From an uncultured beta proteobacterium (lineage in GTDB: Bacteria > Pseudomonadota > Gammaproteobacteria > Burkholderiales > Burkholderiaceae_C), in the NCBI GenBank assembly GCA_903845935.1, contig CAIMZI010000007.1, positions 1-43,168 on the forward strand: a stretch of DNA of 43,168 nt, in the 5' to 3' direction. The notes beneath the pieces were generated by a model, which worked only from the letters and a program-made list of their open reading frames with translations, did no database searches and was not told the origin of the DNA. Each line of letters begins with the position of its first letter. Positions within the stretch are counted from its first letter, which is position 1. Both the position numbers and the translations under genes were made by a program. Positions 23,575-32,607 of this stretch are shown here, piece by piece.

Positions 23575-25011
23575 TCAGGCCGCGCCTGCCAACTGCAGCG
23601 CCAGGCGGTTGTGGCGCTCGATCAGCGGCCCCAGATCCAGCGTCGTCAATTGGCCCCGGCGCACCACGACCCGGCCGTTGACGATGCTGGTGTCCACTTG
23701 CGGACTGCCGCACAGCAGCAGCGCACCGACCGGATCATGCACGGCACCCCCGGCAAAGCTCAGGGTGTTCAGATCAAACAGCACCAGGTCGGCGCACATG
23801 CCCACGACAATCTGGCCGATGTCGCTGCGGCCCAGCACCTGGGCACCGCCGCGGGTGGCCATATGCAGCACGTCGCGCGCCGTCATTTCGGCCGGACCCA
23901 GGTCGCAACCAAAAAAGGTTTTGCGCTCGCCATTGGGGAGTATGCGGTCCTCGGTCGGCTGCAGGGCGCGGCCAACACGGGCCAGCAGCAGGGCCTGGCG
24001 CGCCTCGTTGACCATGTGGGCGGCGTCATTGCTGGCGCTGCCGTCCACGCCCAGGCCCACCGGCACACCGGCATCCAGCATGCGGCGAATCGGTGCAATG
24101 CCGCTGGCCAGGCGCATATTGCTGCAGGGGCAGTGCGCCACTCCGGTCTTGCTGGCGGCAAACAGGCTGATGCCCGCGTCGTCGAGCTTGACGCAGTGGG
24201 CGTGCCACACATCGGGCCCCAGCCAGCCCAGGTCTTGGGCATATTGCGTCGGTGTACAGCCAAACTTTTCGCGTGAATAGGCCAGGTCGTGGTCGTTCTC
24301 GGCCAGGTGGGTGTGCAGGCGCACGCCCTGGCTGCGCGCTAGTTCGGCCGACAGGCGCATCAGCTCGCGGCTGACGCTAAAAGGCGAGCAGGGCGCCACC
24401 GCCACCTGGGTCATCGCGCCAAAGCTGGCGTCATGGAAGTTTTCGATGACGCGCTGTGTGTCCTTCAGGATGAAGGCTTCGTTTTCCACCACGCTATCGG
24501 GCGGCAGGCCGCCCTGGCTCTGGCCCATGCTCATGCTGCCGCGCGTGGCCGTGAAGCGCATGCCGATTTGTTGCGCAGCAAAGATGCTGTCATCCAGGCG
24601 CACGCCGTTGGGGTAGAGGTAGAGGTGGTCGCTGCTGGTGGTGCAGCCCGATAGCAGCAGCTCGGCCATGGCCACCTGGGTCGAGACCTGCACCATCTCG
24701 GGCGTGAGACCGGCCCAGATCGGGTACAGGCCGCGCAGCCAGCCAAACAGCTCGGCGTTCTGCACCGCTGGAATGGCCCGGGTCAGGCTCTGGTACATGT
24801 GGTGGTGGGTGTTGACCAGGCCAGGTGTCACCAGATGGTGGCTGGCGTCAATCACCGCGTCGGCCTGCAAGGCCTCGGGCGGCAGTTCGTCTGCCGGACC
24901 GATGAAGGCGATGGTGTTGTCGCAAATAAAGACGGATGCGTTGCGCAACTCGGTGCGCGCGTCGTCCTGAGTTGCAATGGTATGGGCGTTGTGAATCAGC
25001 AGCGTGTGCAT
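23575..25011 (-). CDS. 8-oxoguanine / guanine deaminase (amidohydrolase family)
   Basis: Metal-dependent deaminase of the amidohydrolase superfamily, 478 residues. Metal and active-site motifs: GLVNTHHHMYQSLTRA (HxH at about 69-71), THLAENDHDLAYSREKFGCT, WHAHCVKLDD, HCPCSNMRLASG, and the metal Asp in GLGVDGSASNDA. The HHHMYQSLTRA and SREKFGCTP pattern is that of the 8-oxoguanine deaminase group, which turns 8-oxoguanine directly into urate; guanine, isoguanine or related compounds are alternatives. The start at 25011 (MHTLLIHNAHTIATQ) is chosen by family alignment; the open frame upstream has no family character. No strong ribosome site is seen. It is convergent with the HD-GYP gene (13 bases apart) and divergent from a Crp-type regulator. 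Confidence 0.87.
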   Translation of the reverse strand: MHTLLIHNAHTIATQDDARTELRNASVFICDNTIAFIGPADELPPEALQADAVIDASHHLVTPGLVNTHHHMYQSLTRAIPAVQNAELFGWLRGLYPIWAGLTPEMVQVSTQVAMAELLLSGCTTSSDHLYLYPNGVRLDDSIFAAQQIGMRFTATRGSMSMGQSQGGLPPDSVVENEAFILKDTQRVIENFHDASFGAMTQVAVAPCSPFSVSRELMRLSAELARSQGVRLHTHLAENDHDLAYSREKFGCTPTQYAQDLGWLGPDVWHAHCVKLDDAGISLFAASKTGVAHCPCSNMRLASGIAPIRRMLDAGVPVGLGVDGSASNDAAHMVNEARQALLLARVGRALQPTEDRILPNGERKTFFGCDLGPAEMTARDVLHMATRGGAQVLGRSDIGQIVVGMCADLVLFDLNTLSFAGGAVHDPVGALLLCGSPQVDTSIVNGRVVVRRGQLTTLDLGPLIERHNRLALQLAGAA

Positions 25012-25150
25012 AGGGTCGAACTCAATCGTTTGGAGGTCCAAATCATCGAGGCCGAATCCCGCTGAAACGATGGAGTTTCCAGAGGCGAGCGCCGCGTTGC
25101 CGTGCGTACCGGGCTGTGCAGCGCCATCATAGCCGCTCATGCCGCAATGT

Positions 25151-25164
25151 TTGATCTTCCTCAA
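25151..25164. promoter_or_regulatory. FNR/CRP-type binding box
   Basis: TTGATCTTCCTCAA matches the FNR consensus TTGAT-N4-ATCAA in nine of ten defined positions. It lies between the divergent deaminase and Crp/Fnr-family regulator genes, 36 bases before the latter's ATG. Binding by the adjacent regulator, by FNR itself, or by another family member would all fit. Confidence 0.55.
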
Positions 25165-25199
25165 AGTGAAAATGAGGGCCAGGCGGCAAAGTGCCCTCC

Positions 25200-25865
25200 A
25201 TGTTAGTCAGTCAATATGCATTCATCGCCGCGTACCCTAGTCAAACCGTGTTGTCCGGAACGGTGCTGCTGCAACGCGCAGTACCTGCGGGTACGGCTGT
25301 ATTTGTTGAGTCCGGTCGCGTCGTCCTGGGCATTGCCGCACCGGCCTTGATTTCTGAGGCCGGTGTTGCTGGTCAGGCCACCAAATCCATGGAACACCAG
25401 CTCGGTGTAGTGATTGGTCCGGCCTGGCTGGAGGCCAATGCATCGGTGCTGGAGCTACCCAGCGCCATGGACGCGGTGGCCGAGACCGATGTGGTGTTGC
25501 GCCGGGTTCCACTGGCCGATTTCAAGGCCTCGCTGTGCGGCAGTTCGCTGGTAGCTCTGGCTGTTTTGAATGATGTGGCGCGTGCCCATCGCCAGCAAAC
25601 CGAGCTGGCGGTCAGCCGCCTGGCCAAGGATGCCGAGGCACGCTGTGCCGAGTGGCTGTTGCGCCACGCCGAGTCCAGCGACAAGGGCGTGTGCTCGGTC
25701 AAGCTGCAGCAACGCAAGCGCCTGATTGCCGCACAACTGGGCATTGCCCCGGAAACCCTGTCGCGGGTGCTGCGTCACCTGCGTGAGCGCAGCCTGATCA
25801 GTGGCTCGGGCCGGGTGGTCAATCTGGTGGATCCGGGCGGTCTGCGCTCACTCGCTGGCGTCTAG
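25200..25865 (+). CDS. Crp/Fnr-family transcriptional regulator
   Basis: Regulator of about 221 residues. The N-terminal half is a degenerate cyclic-nucleotide-binding-like barrel (TVLLQRAVPAGTAVFVESGR); the C-terminal half is a Crp-type HTH with RLIAAQLGIAPETLSRVLRH and SLISGSGRVVNLVD. No N-terminal Cys cluster for an iron-sulfur centre is present, so it is not an oxygen sensor of the classical FNR kind. Two starts compete: GTG 25191 and ATG 25200, nine bases apart; the ATG is given. An FNR-type box upstream suggests autoregulation and possible control of the divergent deaminase. The ligand is unknown. Confidence 0.82.
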   Translation: MLVSQYAFIAAYPSQTVLSGTVLLQRAVPAGTAVFVESGRVVLGIAAPALISEAGVAGQATKSMEHQLGVVIGPAWLEANASVLELPSAMDAVAETDVVLRRVPLADFKASLCGSSLVALAVLNDVARAHRQQTELAVSRLAKDAEARCAEWLLRHAESSDKGVCSVKLQQRKRLIAAQLGIAPETLSRVLRHLRERSLISGSGRVVNLVDPGGLRSLAGV

Positions 25866-25890
25866 AGCCATGCTGCGCGGCGTGAAATTG

Positions 25891-28800
25891 TTATACCTGG
25901 GCCGCTTGTAGAAGTTCCAGTGCGGCGCCAAAGTCATACGCCTCCAGAGCCTGCTCCATGTCCCCAAAGCACGAGGGATACGCGAATCTCAATAAGGCCG
26001 CGTTGTCGTTGAACAGGTCCAGCGCGGCCACGTCATCGTCCTTCATCAGCTGTTCCAGCCGGTCCAGCAGCTTTCGCAACTTGGCAAGATCCGCGCCCGA
26101 GGCCACTGGCGGCGCGCTCGCTTCTGGCAGGCTGACGGCCAGCGCGTCCAATAAGGCCAATAAGGATTGCCCAGCGGCCTCGCTCAGGGCCTCGATGCGC
26201 TCGGAGGGCAGGCCTTGGTGGATGGCCTGTTCCAGTGCATCCGCGTCCAATTGCACCCGGCTTGCGCCTATATTGCCGGCCACCCCCTTGAGCGTGTGTG
26301 CGGCGCGTTCTGCTGTGGCCAAGTCGCCTTGCGCCAGTGCGTCGTGCACGCGGTCCATGGCGTCGCTCTGTCCGCGCACGAAAGAGCGCAGCAGCTCCTG
26401 GTAGAGCGACTCCCGTCCCATCGCGCGCCGCAGGCCCTGCGCCATGTCGAGCCCCGAAATGGCTTGCGGCAAGACCGCAGCTTGGTATGACAGGGGCCGT
26501 GGAATATCCAGGACGGCTGGGCTCGCTGTGCGGGGCGCAATCCATTGGATTAATTTGGCCCAGAGCTCGTCGGGCTCTATGGGTTTGGTCACAAAGTCTT
26601 GCATGCCGGCCTGCAAACAGGTGTCGCGGTGTTGCTGCATGGCATTGGCGGTCATGGCCACAATCACCGGAAAATCCACGCCCAAAGTGCGGCGGATTTC
26701 CTGGGTGGCGGCGACGCCGTCCAGCACCGGCATTTGCATGTCCATCAGCACCAGGTCCCAGTGGCTGGGCGTCTGCAGAATGCGATCGACGGCGACGCGC
26801 CCGTTTTCGGCAATGTCCACCTCCAGACCGGCCGCACTCAGCAGTTCGCTGGCCACCAGCTGGTTGAGGTCATTGTCTTCCACCAGCAACACGCGCGCAC
26901 CGGCAATCGCCGCCAGCTGCTGCGCCCGAACCTCGGGTGCCGCTGTCCGTTCGGCGCTGCTGGCGCCGCTGCGGCCCTTGGCAAAAGGCGCGCTGAACCA
27001 AAAGGTGGAGCCGCGGCCGAGTTGCGACTCGACGCCCACGCTACCGTTCATCAGGCTGGCCAGGTTTTTGCAGATGGCCAAGCCCAGACCGGTGCCGCCG
27101 TACTTGCGGGTGGTGGAGCTGTCGGCCTGCTGAAAGCTCTGGAACAGCTTGTCCATTTGCTCCTGGCTCAGGCCTATGCCGGTGTCGCGCACCTCAAAGC
27201 GCAGCGTCACCTGCTGGCTCTGTTCGGCCACGGGAAACACGGCCACACAGATTTCACCGCCGGGGGTGAACTTGATGGCGTTATTGGTAAAGTTGATCAG
27301 GATCTGGCCCAGGCGCAGGGCATCGCCGTTCAGTCGCTCCGGCACGCCCGGCTGGATGTCAAACACCAGCCGCAGGCCCTTGGCCCGGGCCTTGTCGCCC
27401 ATCAGGTTGGTGAGCTTGTCCAGTACCTGGCCTAGGTCAAAGTCGCGGTGCTCCACGGTCAGCTTGCCGGCCTCCATTTTGGAGAAGTCCAGGATGTCGT
27501 TGATGACGCCCAGCAGGTGCTTGCCCGAGTCCTGAATCTTGCCCAGAAAGTCACGCTGGGTGCGGGTCAACTCCGTCTGCAACACCAGGTGCGAGAGGCC
27601 GACGATGGCATTCATGGGGGTGCGGATTTCGTGGCTCATATTGGCCAGAAAGTCGGCCTTGATGCGCGTTGCGTCCTCTGCCGCCAGCTTGGCGTTGAGC
27701 AACTCGGCCTGGGCCTGTTTTTGCAGACTGATGTCCTGGCAGATCAGCAGATGCCCATCCTGCAGGTCGAACTGCATGGGCGTGACCACCATATCGGCGA
27801 CAAACGGTGTCTTGCCATGGCGCAATAACACCCACTCGAATTTGACCGAGCCTCGTACCACGCGCAGCGCGATGCCCTCGGGCGGCAGCAGCGCCTTGTC
27901 CTCGCTGCGCGCCGAGGCATAGGCCAGAATTTGACCGAATAGCGCTGCGCTGCACTGGCCGTTGGGCTGCAGCGCGGGCGAGAAGCTGTTGTCTCCGGTG
28001 CAGTGGCCCAGCAATTGTTCGGGTCCATCCAGACCAAAGAGTTCCAGTGCCGGGGCGTTGCTGGAGAGAATGCCCTTGGGGCCGCGAAACAAGTAGGTGT
28101 CGGGCGACTTTTCCCACAGAGTTTTGAATTGCAAGGTGGCTAGTTCCTTGTCTTCCTCAATCCTTTTGCGCCGACTGATGTCCTCCAGATAACCGTTCCA
28201 GATACTGCGTCCATCGACCCGCTGCCCACCGTATACGGCGGCCACGCGCAACCAGCGCACCTCGCCATGGACGCTGGCGCGCACCGCTAGCGAATACGAA
28301 GCGTCGAGCTGGCCCTGGCGCACCCGCTCTTGCGCCTGCGCCGCCAGGCCCCTGAATGTACGCCCGTCTTCGGGCTCCAGTGCCGCGGTAAATTGATTCG
28401 GATCGGCCAGGATCACGCTGGCTTCTAGGCCCAGCAGCTCCTGCACACGCGCACTAAAAAAAGTGTAGCGCACAAGGCCGGAGCTATCGCCCTCGGCCTG
28501 GAAGATGGCCAGCGGCAGCGTATTGGACAGATCGAGCAGGTCGTGTTGAAAACGTTCGCTTTTGATCCTGGCCTCTTCCTGCGCCTGCTCCTTTCGCTTG
28601 CGCAGGCTGACGTCGCGCACGCCCAGGCAGACCCGTGGCGGCTGCGTGCCGATTCCAGGCATGCACGCCAGGGTGACCTCCACGGCCAGGGTGTTGCCGC
28701 TGGCGTTTTGCACCCAATAACTGTTTGCCTCATGTGCCTCACTCGGCGCCACAGGGGACAGCACCGCGTCCAGGGCCTCGCCTATGGCCGGCAGCAAAAA

Positions 28801-28953
28801 ACTGACCGGTACGCCGGCCAGGTCGGCGGCGCTGAAACCAAACAGGTGTACCAGTCGGTCATTGACCGCCAAGATGCTGCCATCACCCTGCGCCACGATG
28901 ACCCCGTCGGGTGAGAGTTCTAACAGCCCGCGGTAGTCAAGTTGGGAGGTCAT
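25891..28953 (-). CDS. Hybrid sensor histidine kinase (PAS-PAS-PAS-HK-REC-Hpt)
   Basis: Large soluble phosphorelay kinase of 1020 residues without membrane helices. Order: PAS (about 1-118), PAS (about 135-262), PAS-like (about 272-412), HisKA with [20 protein letters not shown] (phospho-His441), HATPase with [18 protein letters not shown] and GGTGLGLAI, receiver (about 687-805; Asp738 in [13 protein letters not shown], Lys790), and Hpt (His886 in [14 protein letters not shown]). All relay residues are present, so it can pass phosphate internally. The ATG at 28953 ([14 protein letters not shown]) is preferred to an earlier one that lies in the upstream gene. Last gene of a five-gene operon, starting 10 bases after the GAF kinase. 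Its output protein is not obvious. Confidence 0.93.
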   Translation of the reverse strand: MTSQLDYRGLLELSPDGVIVAQGDGSILAVNDRLVHLFGFSAADLAGVPVSFLLPAIGEALDAVLSPVAPSEAHEANSYWVQNASGNTLAVEVTLACMPGIGTQPPRVCLGVRDVSLRKRKEQAQEEARIKSERFQHDLLDLSNTLPLAIFQAEGDSSGLVRYTFFSARVQELLGLEASVILADPNQFTAALEPEDGRTFRGLAAQAQERVRQGQLDASYSLAVRASVHGEVRWLRVAAVYGGQRVDGRSIWNGYLEDISRRKRIEEDKELATLQFKTLWEKSPDTYLFRGPKGILSSNAPALELFGLDGPEQLLGHCTGDNSFSPALQPNGQCSAALFGQILAYASARSEDKALLPPEGIALRVVRGSVKFEWVLLRHGKTPFVADMVVTPMQFDLQDGHLLICQDISLQKQAQAELLNAKLAAEDATRIKADFLANMSHEIRTPMNAIVGLSHLVLQTELTRTQRDFLGKIQDSGKHLLGVINDILDFSKMEAGKLTVEHRDFDLGQVLDKLTNLMGDKARAKGLRLVFDIQPGVPERLNGDALRLGQILINFTNNAIKFTPGGEICVAVFPVAEQSQQVTLRFEVRDTGIGLSQEQMDKLFQSFQQADSSTTRKYGGTGLGLAICKNLASLMNGSVGVESQLGRGSTFWFSAPFAKGRSGASSAERTAAPEVRAQQLAAIAGARVLLVEDNDLNQLVASELLSAAGLEVDIAENGRVAVDRILQTPSHWDLVLMDMQMPVLDGVAATQEIRRTLGVDFPVIVAMTANAMQQHRDTCLQAGMQDFVTKPIEPDELWAKLIQWIAPRTASPAVLDIPRPLSYQAAVLPQAISGLDMAQGLRRAMGRESLYQELLRSFVRGQSDAMDRVHDALAQGDLATAERAAHTLKGVAGNIGASRVQLDADALEQAIHQGLPSERIEALSEAAGQSLLALLDALAVSLPEASAPPVASGADLAKLRKLLDRLEQLMKDDDVAALDLFNDNAALLRFAYPSCFGDMEQALEAYDFGAALELLQAAQV

Positions 28954-28963
28954 GGCAAAGGTT

Positions 28964-30247
28964 TTATGGTTTGGGAAGGTGCAGGCTGACCGTGGTGCCG
29001 CTGGTGGCGGTGTGCAATGCCAGGGATGCGCCCAGTGCATCGCGCGCCACGCTTTTTGCAATGTAAGCGCCAATGCCGATGTGCCCCTGATTGAGTTTAC
29101 TGGTAAAAAATGGATCGAAGAAATGTTCCACTTGCTCGGTCACGAAACCTGCACCTGAGTCGCTCACGCTGATGCGTATTTCGGTAGCACTTTCGGTGGC
29201 GCTCAGCAGCAAGGATGTCTCGCCATTGGCTGCGCGGCCATGGGCGCGAGCGTTGTCCAGCAGCTCGCCCAGCACGGTGGCCAGGGCGTTGCGGTCCAGA
29301 ATCAGCGAAAGGCCCACGGGGCAAGCGCAACGAATGTCCAGGTCCGGGTAGCCTTGAGCAATCAGCTCCAGCTCTTCGATCAGCGGCGTGGCGAGTGGCG
29401 CACTGGGCGCCGTCGCTGCGGAAATCTGCTTCAGGCGTTGGACCATTTTGGCGGCGCGGCGTGCCTGCTGGTCGATCAGGACGACGGTTTCCTGGATGTC
29501 CTGTGCAAATTCCTGCGCCGAGCCGCTGTCTGCCACCATGGCGGCTAGCGCATCGCAGCAGGCAATCTGCACGCCCAGCGGGGTGTTGAGCTCATGCGCC
29601 ACACCGTTGACCAGGCGTCCCATGATGGCGGCCTGGCGCTGCTCCAGCAGCTGTTGCTGTGCCTGCATCAGGTCCCTAGTCAGGCTTTGCTCTGTGAGTA
29701 TGGCGACCATGCGAGTGGCCATCGCGCTGGCCACCAGGGCGTTGAATTTGCGGTCCAGATTGTCAAACGGCTTCTCAAAGCTCAGCACGCTGACGATGCC
29801 GATGGTGGCCAGACCCTGCTGCACCGGCAGAATGCTCAAGCCCACGCCGCGCAAATCGGCTAGCTCAGACGGCAGGCTGGCGCGCTCGGCCTCCAAGCCT
29901 TGTGCCGACAGATGGCGCGGCAGGCGCCGGGTCCACATCAGGGCATCAAAGTCCTGCAACTGGTCCAGCTCCAGTTCGCTGACCTCGACCGCCTGCCCCT
30001 GCGCCACCACCAGCGCGCAGCGTTGCTGGAATACGCACAGCAGGCGCCAGTGCTGGACGCTGGAGCAGTGTTTCCAGCGCCCGGCCACGGCCCTGGCAAC
30101 CTCTTCAATAGACCGGCGGCGCTGCACTTCCTCAATCAGCTGCAGCAAGCCGTCAAAGCGCACCGCCCGGTGCGCGTCCAGCGCGCGTCTCTCCGGGCTG
30201 CTGCCTACGAGAGGCGTGAAACAGTCGCCCGGTGTGGAAGTTGTCAT
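28964..30247 (-). CDS. GAF-domain sensor histidine kinase
   Basis: Soluble histidine kinase of 427 residues. A GAF-like sensor occupies about residues 35-185 ([20 protein letters not shown]), then HisKA with [16 protein letters not shown] (His218) and HATPase with [19 protein letters not shown] and [18 protein letters not shown]. The ATG at 30247 overlaps the stop of the AhpD-like gene (ATGA), so the two are coupled; earlier in-frame Met codons lie inside that gene. The kinase core HELNTP type is shared with the shorter kinase three genes upstream. The stimulus is unknown; the coupled AhpD-like protein suggests a redox signal (inference). Confidence 0.9.
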   Translation of the reverse strand: MTTSTPGDCFTPLVGSSPERRALDAHRAVRFDGLLQLIEEVQRRRSIEEVARAVAGRWKHCSSVQHWRLLCVFQQRCALVVAQGQAVEVSELELDQLQDFDALMWTRRLPRHLSAQGLEAERASLPSELADLRGVGLSILPVQQGLATIGIVSVLSFEKPFDNLDRKFNALVASAMATRMVAILTEQSLTRDLMQAQQQLLEQRQAAIMGRLVNGVAHELNTPLGVQIACCDALAAMVADSGSAQEFAQDIQETVVLIDQQARRAAKMVQRLKQISAATAPSAPLATPLIEELELIAQGYPDLDIRCACPVGLSLILDRNALATVLGELLDNARAHGRAANGETSLLLSATESATEIRISVSDSGAGFVTEQVEHFFDPFFTSKLNQGHIGIGAYIAKSVARDALGASLALHTATSGTTVSLHLPKP

Positions 30248-30810
30248 GGCTCCACAAGCGCCTTGTATTGCGGATCCAGCGGCAAGCGCATGCCGCTGGT
30301 ATAGCAATTGAACATCATGGCCAGGTCAATCACGCCCAACAGTTCCTTGATTTCACTGTCGCTAAAGCCGGCGGCCTGCAGTGCTTCGAAGTCTTCATCG
30401 GTGACGGAGTTGGCGTCGTAGGTCATTTTCTCAGCGAATTGCAAGGCCGCTCGGTGCGATGCGGGCATGGGCACGCTGCTGGCCGGGTCGAGTATGGTGA
30501 CCAGGTCCTGGTAGCTCAGGGTGGGGTCCATCTGCAGCGCCGCGTGGGCGTGGCAGGCGCTGCAATACGCCGCACCATTGATGCGCGACACCACAAACAC
30601 CACGATTTCCTTGAAGGCCACGGGCAACTCGCCCTCCAGCAGACAGCCCCGGGTTTTTTCCCAATAGGCCCGGATCAGGGTCGGGTTGTGGCCCAGGCTG
30701 GTCATCCAGACCGGCGGTTCGGACGCGCCACTCAGACGCAGAAATTCGTCGTATACCGCGCGGGTGCCGGCTTCGGCCTGTTCGTACGAGGTCAGTGTGT
30801 ATCGTTGCAT
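30244..30810 (-). CDS. AhpD-like / carboxymuconolactone decarboxylase-family protein
   Basis: Cytoplasmic all-helical protein of 188 residues. The AhpD-type redox motif is present: INGAAYCSACHAHAAL with Cys83 and Cys86 and the following His. Related enzymes act as alkylhydroperoxidases with a thiol relay, or as decarboxylases; the CxxC makes the redox type more likely. It lies inside a signal-transduction operon, with its stop overlapping the GAF kinase start and its start 34 bases after a short kinase. No peroxiredoxin partner is nearby. It could supply or sense an oxidised thiol signal for the kinases, which is inference. Confidence 0.85.
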   Translation of the reverse strand: MQRYTLTSYEQAEAGTRAVYDEFLRLSGASEPPVWMTSLGHNPTLIRAYWEKTRGCLLEGELPVAFKEIVVFVVSRINGAAYCSACHAHAALQMDPTLSYQDLVTILDPASSVPMPASHRAALQFAEKMTYDANSVTDEDFEALQAAGFSDSEIKELLGVIDLAMMFNCYTSGMRLPLDPQYKALVEP

Positions 30811-30844
30811 GCGCTCTCCTGGGTGGTTAAAAATCCGAAATAGC

Positions 30845-31564
30845 TCAGCAAGGGGCTTCTATGCTGATGTGTACGCCCTTGGCTGCGCGGTGTATGTCGA
30901 TGTGGCCGCCCAGCTTGTGCCGCACCAAGTTGCGCACGATTCCCATGCCCAGACCGCTGCCGCCCTGTTCGCTGCGGGTGCTGTAGCCGTCATCAAATAA
31001 ACGGGCGTAGGCCTCTTCGCTCAGGCCCATGCCATCGTCGTAGTAGTGCACCAGCACGTGATTGCCCGGCAGCAGCGTGCCGACCAGGTGGATGACGCCC
31101 TGGCCGCGGCCGTCAAAGCCATGCAGCATCGAGTTGGCCACCAGGTTGCCGATCACCTGTTGCCAGACCGCGCTGTCCGCGCGCACCAGCAGGTCTTGCG
31201 CAAAATGTACCTGGCAAGTCAGCCGCAGCTGCGGTCGCCGCGTTGCCTGCAGCTTGACTGCGGCTTGCAGTGTGGCCGCCAGGTCGATCAGCGGCAGCGT
31301 GCAGACGGATGCCGCTGGGCTGGTACTGCGAGTCAGAATTTGCACGCTCAGTTGCAGGCTGGACTGCAACAGTGCCACCGTCTCGCGCCATTCCTCCAGC
31401 TGAGCCATGGCCTTGTGCAGGGAGGCGGCGTCCAGTTCGGCCAGGATGGCGTCGATTTGGGCCGGCAGCATGGATGTGGCCATGGCGCAGACACCGACCG
31501 GTGTGTTGAGCTCGTGCACCAGTCGGCGCAGGGCCAGATCGGATGGGGCGGTGCTGTCGGGCAT
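30845..31564 (-). CDS. Short histidine kinase without sensor domain
   Basis: A 239-residue kinase consisting only of the catalytic core. The phospho-acceptor region begins almost at the N-terminus (RRLVHELNTPVGVCAMA, His17), and the ATPase part has NLVANSMLHGFDG, DDGMGLSEEAY and GSGLGMGIVRNLV. With no sensor domain it probably takes its input from a partner; the receiver-DUF3369 protein encoded 15 bases upstream is the obvious candidate. It is followed by the AhpD-like gene. Confidence 0.85.
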   Translation of the reverse strand: MPDSTAPSDLALRRLVHELNTPVGVCAMATSMLPAQIDAILAELDAASLHKAMAQLEEWRETVALLQSSLQLSVQILTRSTSPAASVCTLPLIDLAATLQAAVKLQATRRPQLRLTCQVHFAQDLLVRADSAVWQQVIGNLVANSMLHGFDGRGQGVIHLVGTLLPGNHVLVHYYDDGMGLSEEAYARLFDDGYSTRSEQGGSGLGMGIVRNLVRHKLGGHIDIHRAAKGVHISIEAPC

Positions 31565-31579
31565 GCTCGGCCTCCTCGT

Positions 31580-32434
31580 TCAGTGGGCCGGGGCCCAATG
31601 CGCCAACGCGGCGCCGGCACTGCCCAGCCACAGCTTCAGCACGTGCAGCTCAGGGCCTGCCAGCGCTTGCGACGCCGACATGCAAAGCGTCAGCGCCTGG
31701 CCCTTGGCCAGCGTCAGCGACACGGCAACCAGCGCATCCTCGGTCATCAAGGTTCCCGGTTTTTCCAGTGCCTTTAGCAGCATGCTGTGCCAGGCTTGCG
31801 CGCTGCCAGGGGCCGTGCTGGCGACGACACCGCCGTCGGTACTGCAGTGGATGCCGCTAAACAGCTGCAAGTCGCCAAGCTGCGCCACCAGCGCCTGGGC
31901 CAGGGCGCTTCTGTCTCTGGCTGCAAACACCGCAGCGTTGAGGCGGCCCAACACCTCCAGGGCGCGCCGGCTGCTCTCCATGGACTGCAGGTGGCTGAAG
32001 GTGCGTATGCTGGCCATGACTGTGGTGAACAGCTTGGCGGCGGTGAGCTCGGTCTTTTCCTTGTAGTCGTTGATGTCGTAGTCCACCATCACCTGGCGCT
32101 CGGGCGCCTGGCCCGGCTGGCCGGTTCGCAAAATGATGCGCACCAAGGGATTGTTGGCTCGCTCGCGGACGTGTTGTATGAATTCCAGGCCGGCGACTTC
32201 GGTTTCCATCACCACGTCGAGCAGGATGACGGCAATGTCTGGATGTTTTTCGAGTTGCTCGCGTGCGTCCTTGGCCGACAAGGCATTGATCAGTTGGCTG
32301 GGCCTGCCCAGCACCGACAAATTGCGAAGCGCCAGTCTGGTGACCTGGTGAATGGCAGGTTCGTCGTCAACCACCAGAATCTTCCAGGCCGCGTGGTCCG
32401 GATGCGCGGCTTGCGCAACAGCAACTTCTGCCAT
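31580..32434 (-). CDS. Response regulator with DUF3369 domain
   Basis: First gene of the five-gene signalling operon, 284 residues from the ATG at 32434 (a GTG nine bases earlier is possible). The N-terminal receiver has ILVVDDEPAIHQVTRLALRN, phospho-acceptor Asp73 in VILLDVVMETEVAGLEFI, and LRTGQPGQAPE. The C-terminal DUF3369 part (about 150-284, with FTTVMASIRTFSHLQSMESS and VLGRLNAAVFAARDRSALAQ) resembles a GAF-like sensor and has no DNA-binding domain. Such proteins are usually encoded with kinases, as here, and probably act by protein contact. GGGGTGGG precedes the start. Confidence 0.88.
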   Translation of the reverse strand: MAEVAVAQAAHPDHAAWKILVVDDEPAIHQVTRLALRNLSVLGRPSQLINALSAKDAREQLEKHPDIAVILLDVVMETEVAGLEFIQHVRERANNPLVRIILRTGQPGQAPERQVMVDYDINDYKEKTELTAAKLFTTVMASIRTFSHLQSMESSRRALEVLGRLNAAVFAARDRSALAQALVAQLGDLQLFSGIHCSTDGGVVASTAPGSAQAWHSMLLKALEKPGTLMTEDALVAVSLTLAKGQALTLCMSASQALAGPELHVLKLWLGSAGAALAHWAPAH

Positions 32435-32607
32435 AAAACCCACCCCGAAGTCGTTTATTGAAATGTATGAATAAGGCGACTATATGTCAGTTGAAGCGGC
32501 TTGGCAAAGTGTCGCCATGGCGGCGGTGCGGCACGTCTATCTCTGCCTCTGTGCCCCACCTAGAGAAAACGGAAATAGCCAAATTCAGCTCAGCAGAGGG
32601 AGCTGAC

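Noticed and set aside
28226..28235. CCGTATACGG palindrome, similar core to the GntR operator
   Set aside because: It lies inside the hybrid kinase coding sequence, lacks the AAA/TTT flanks and the TGTATACA core.
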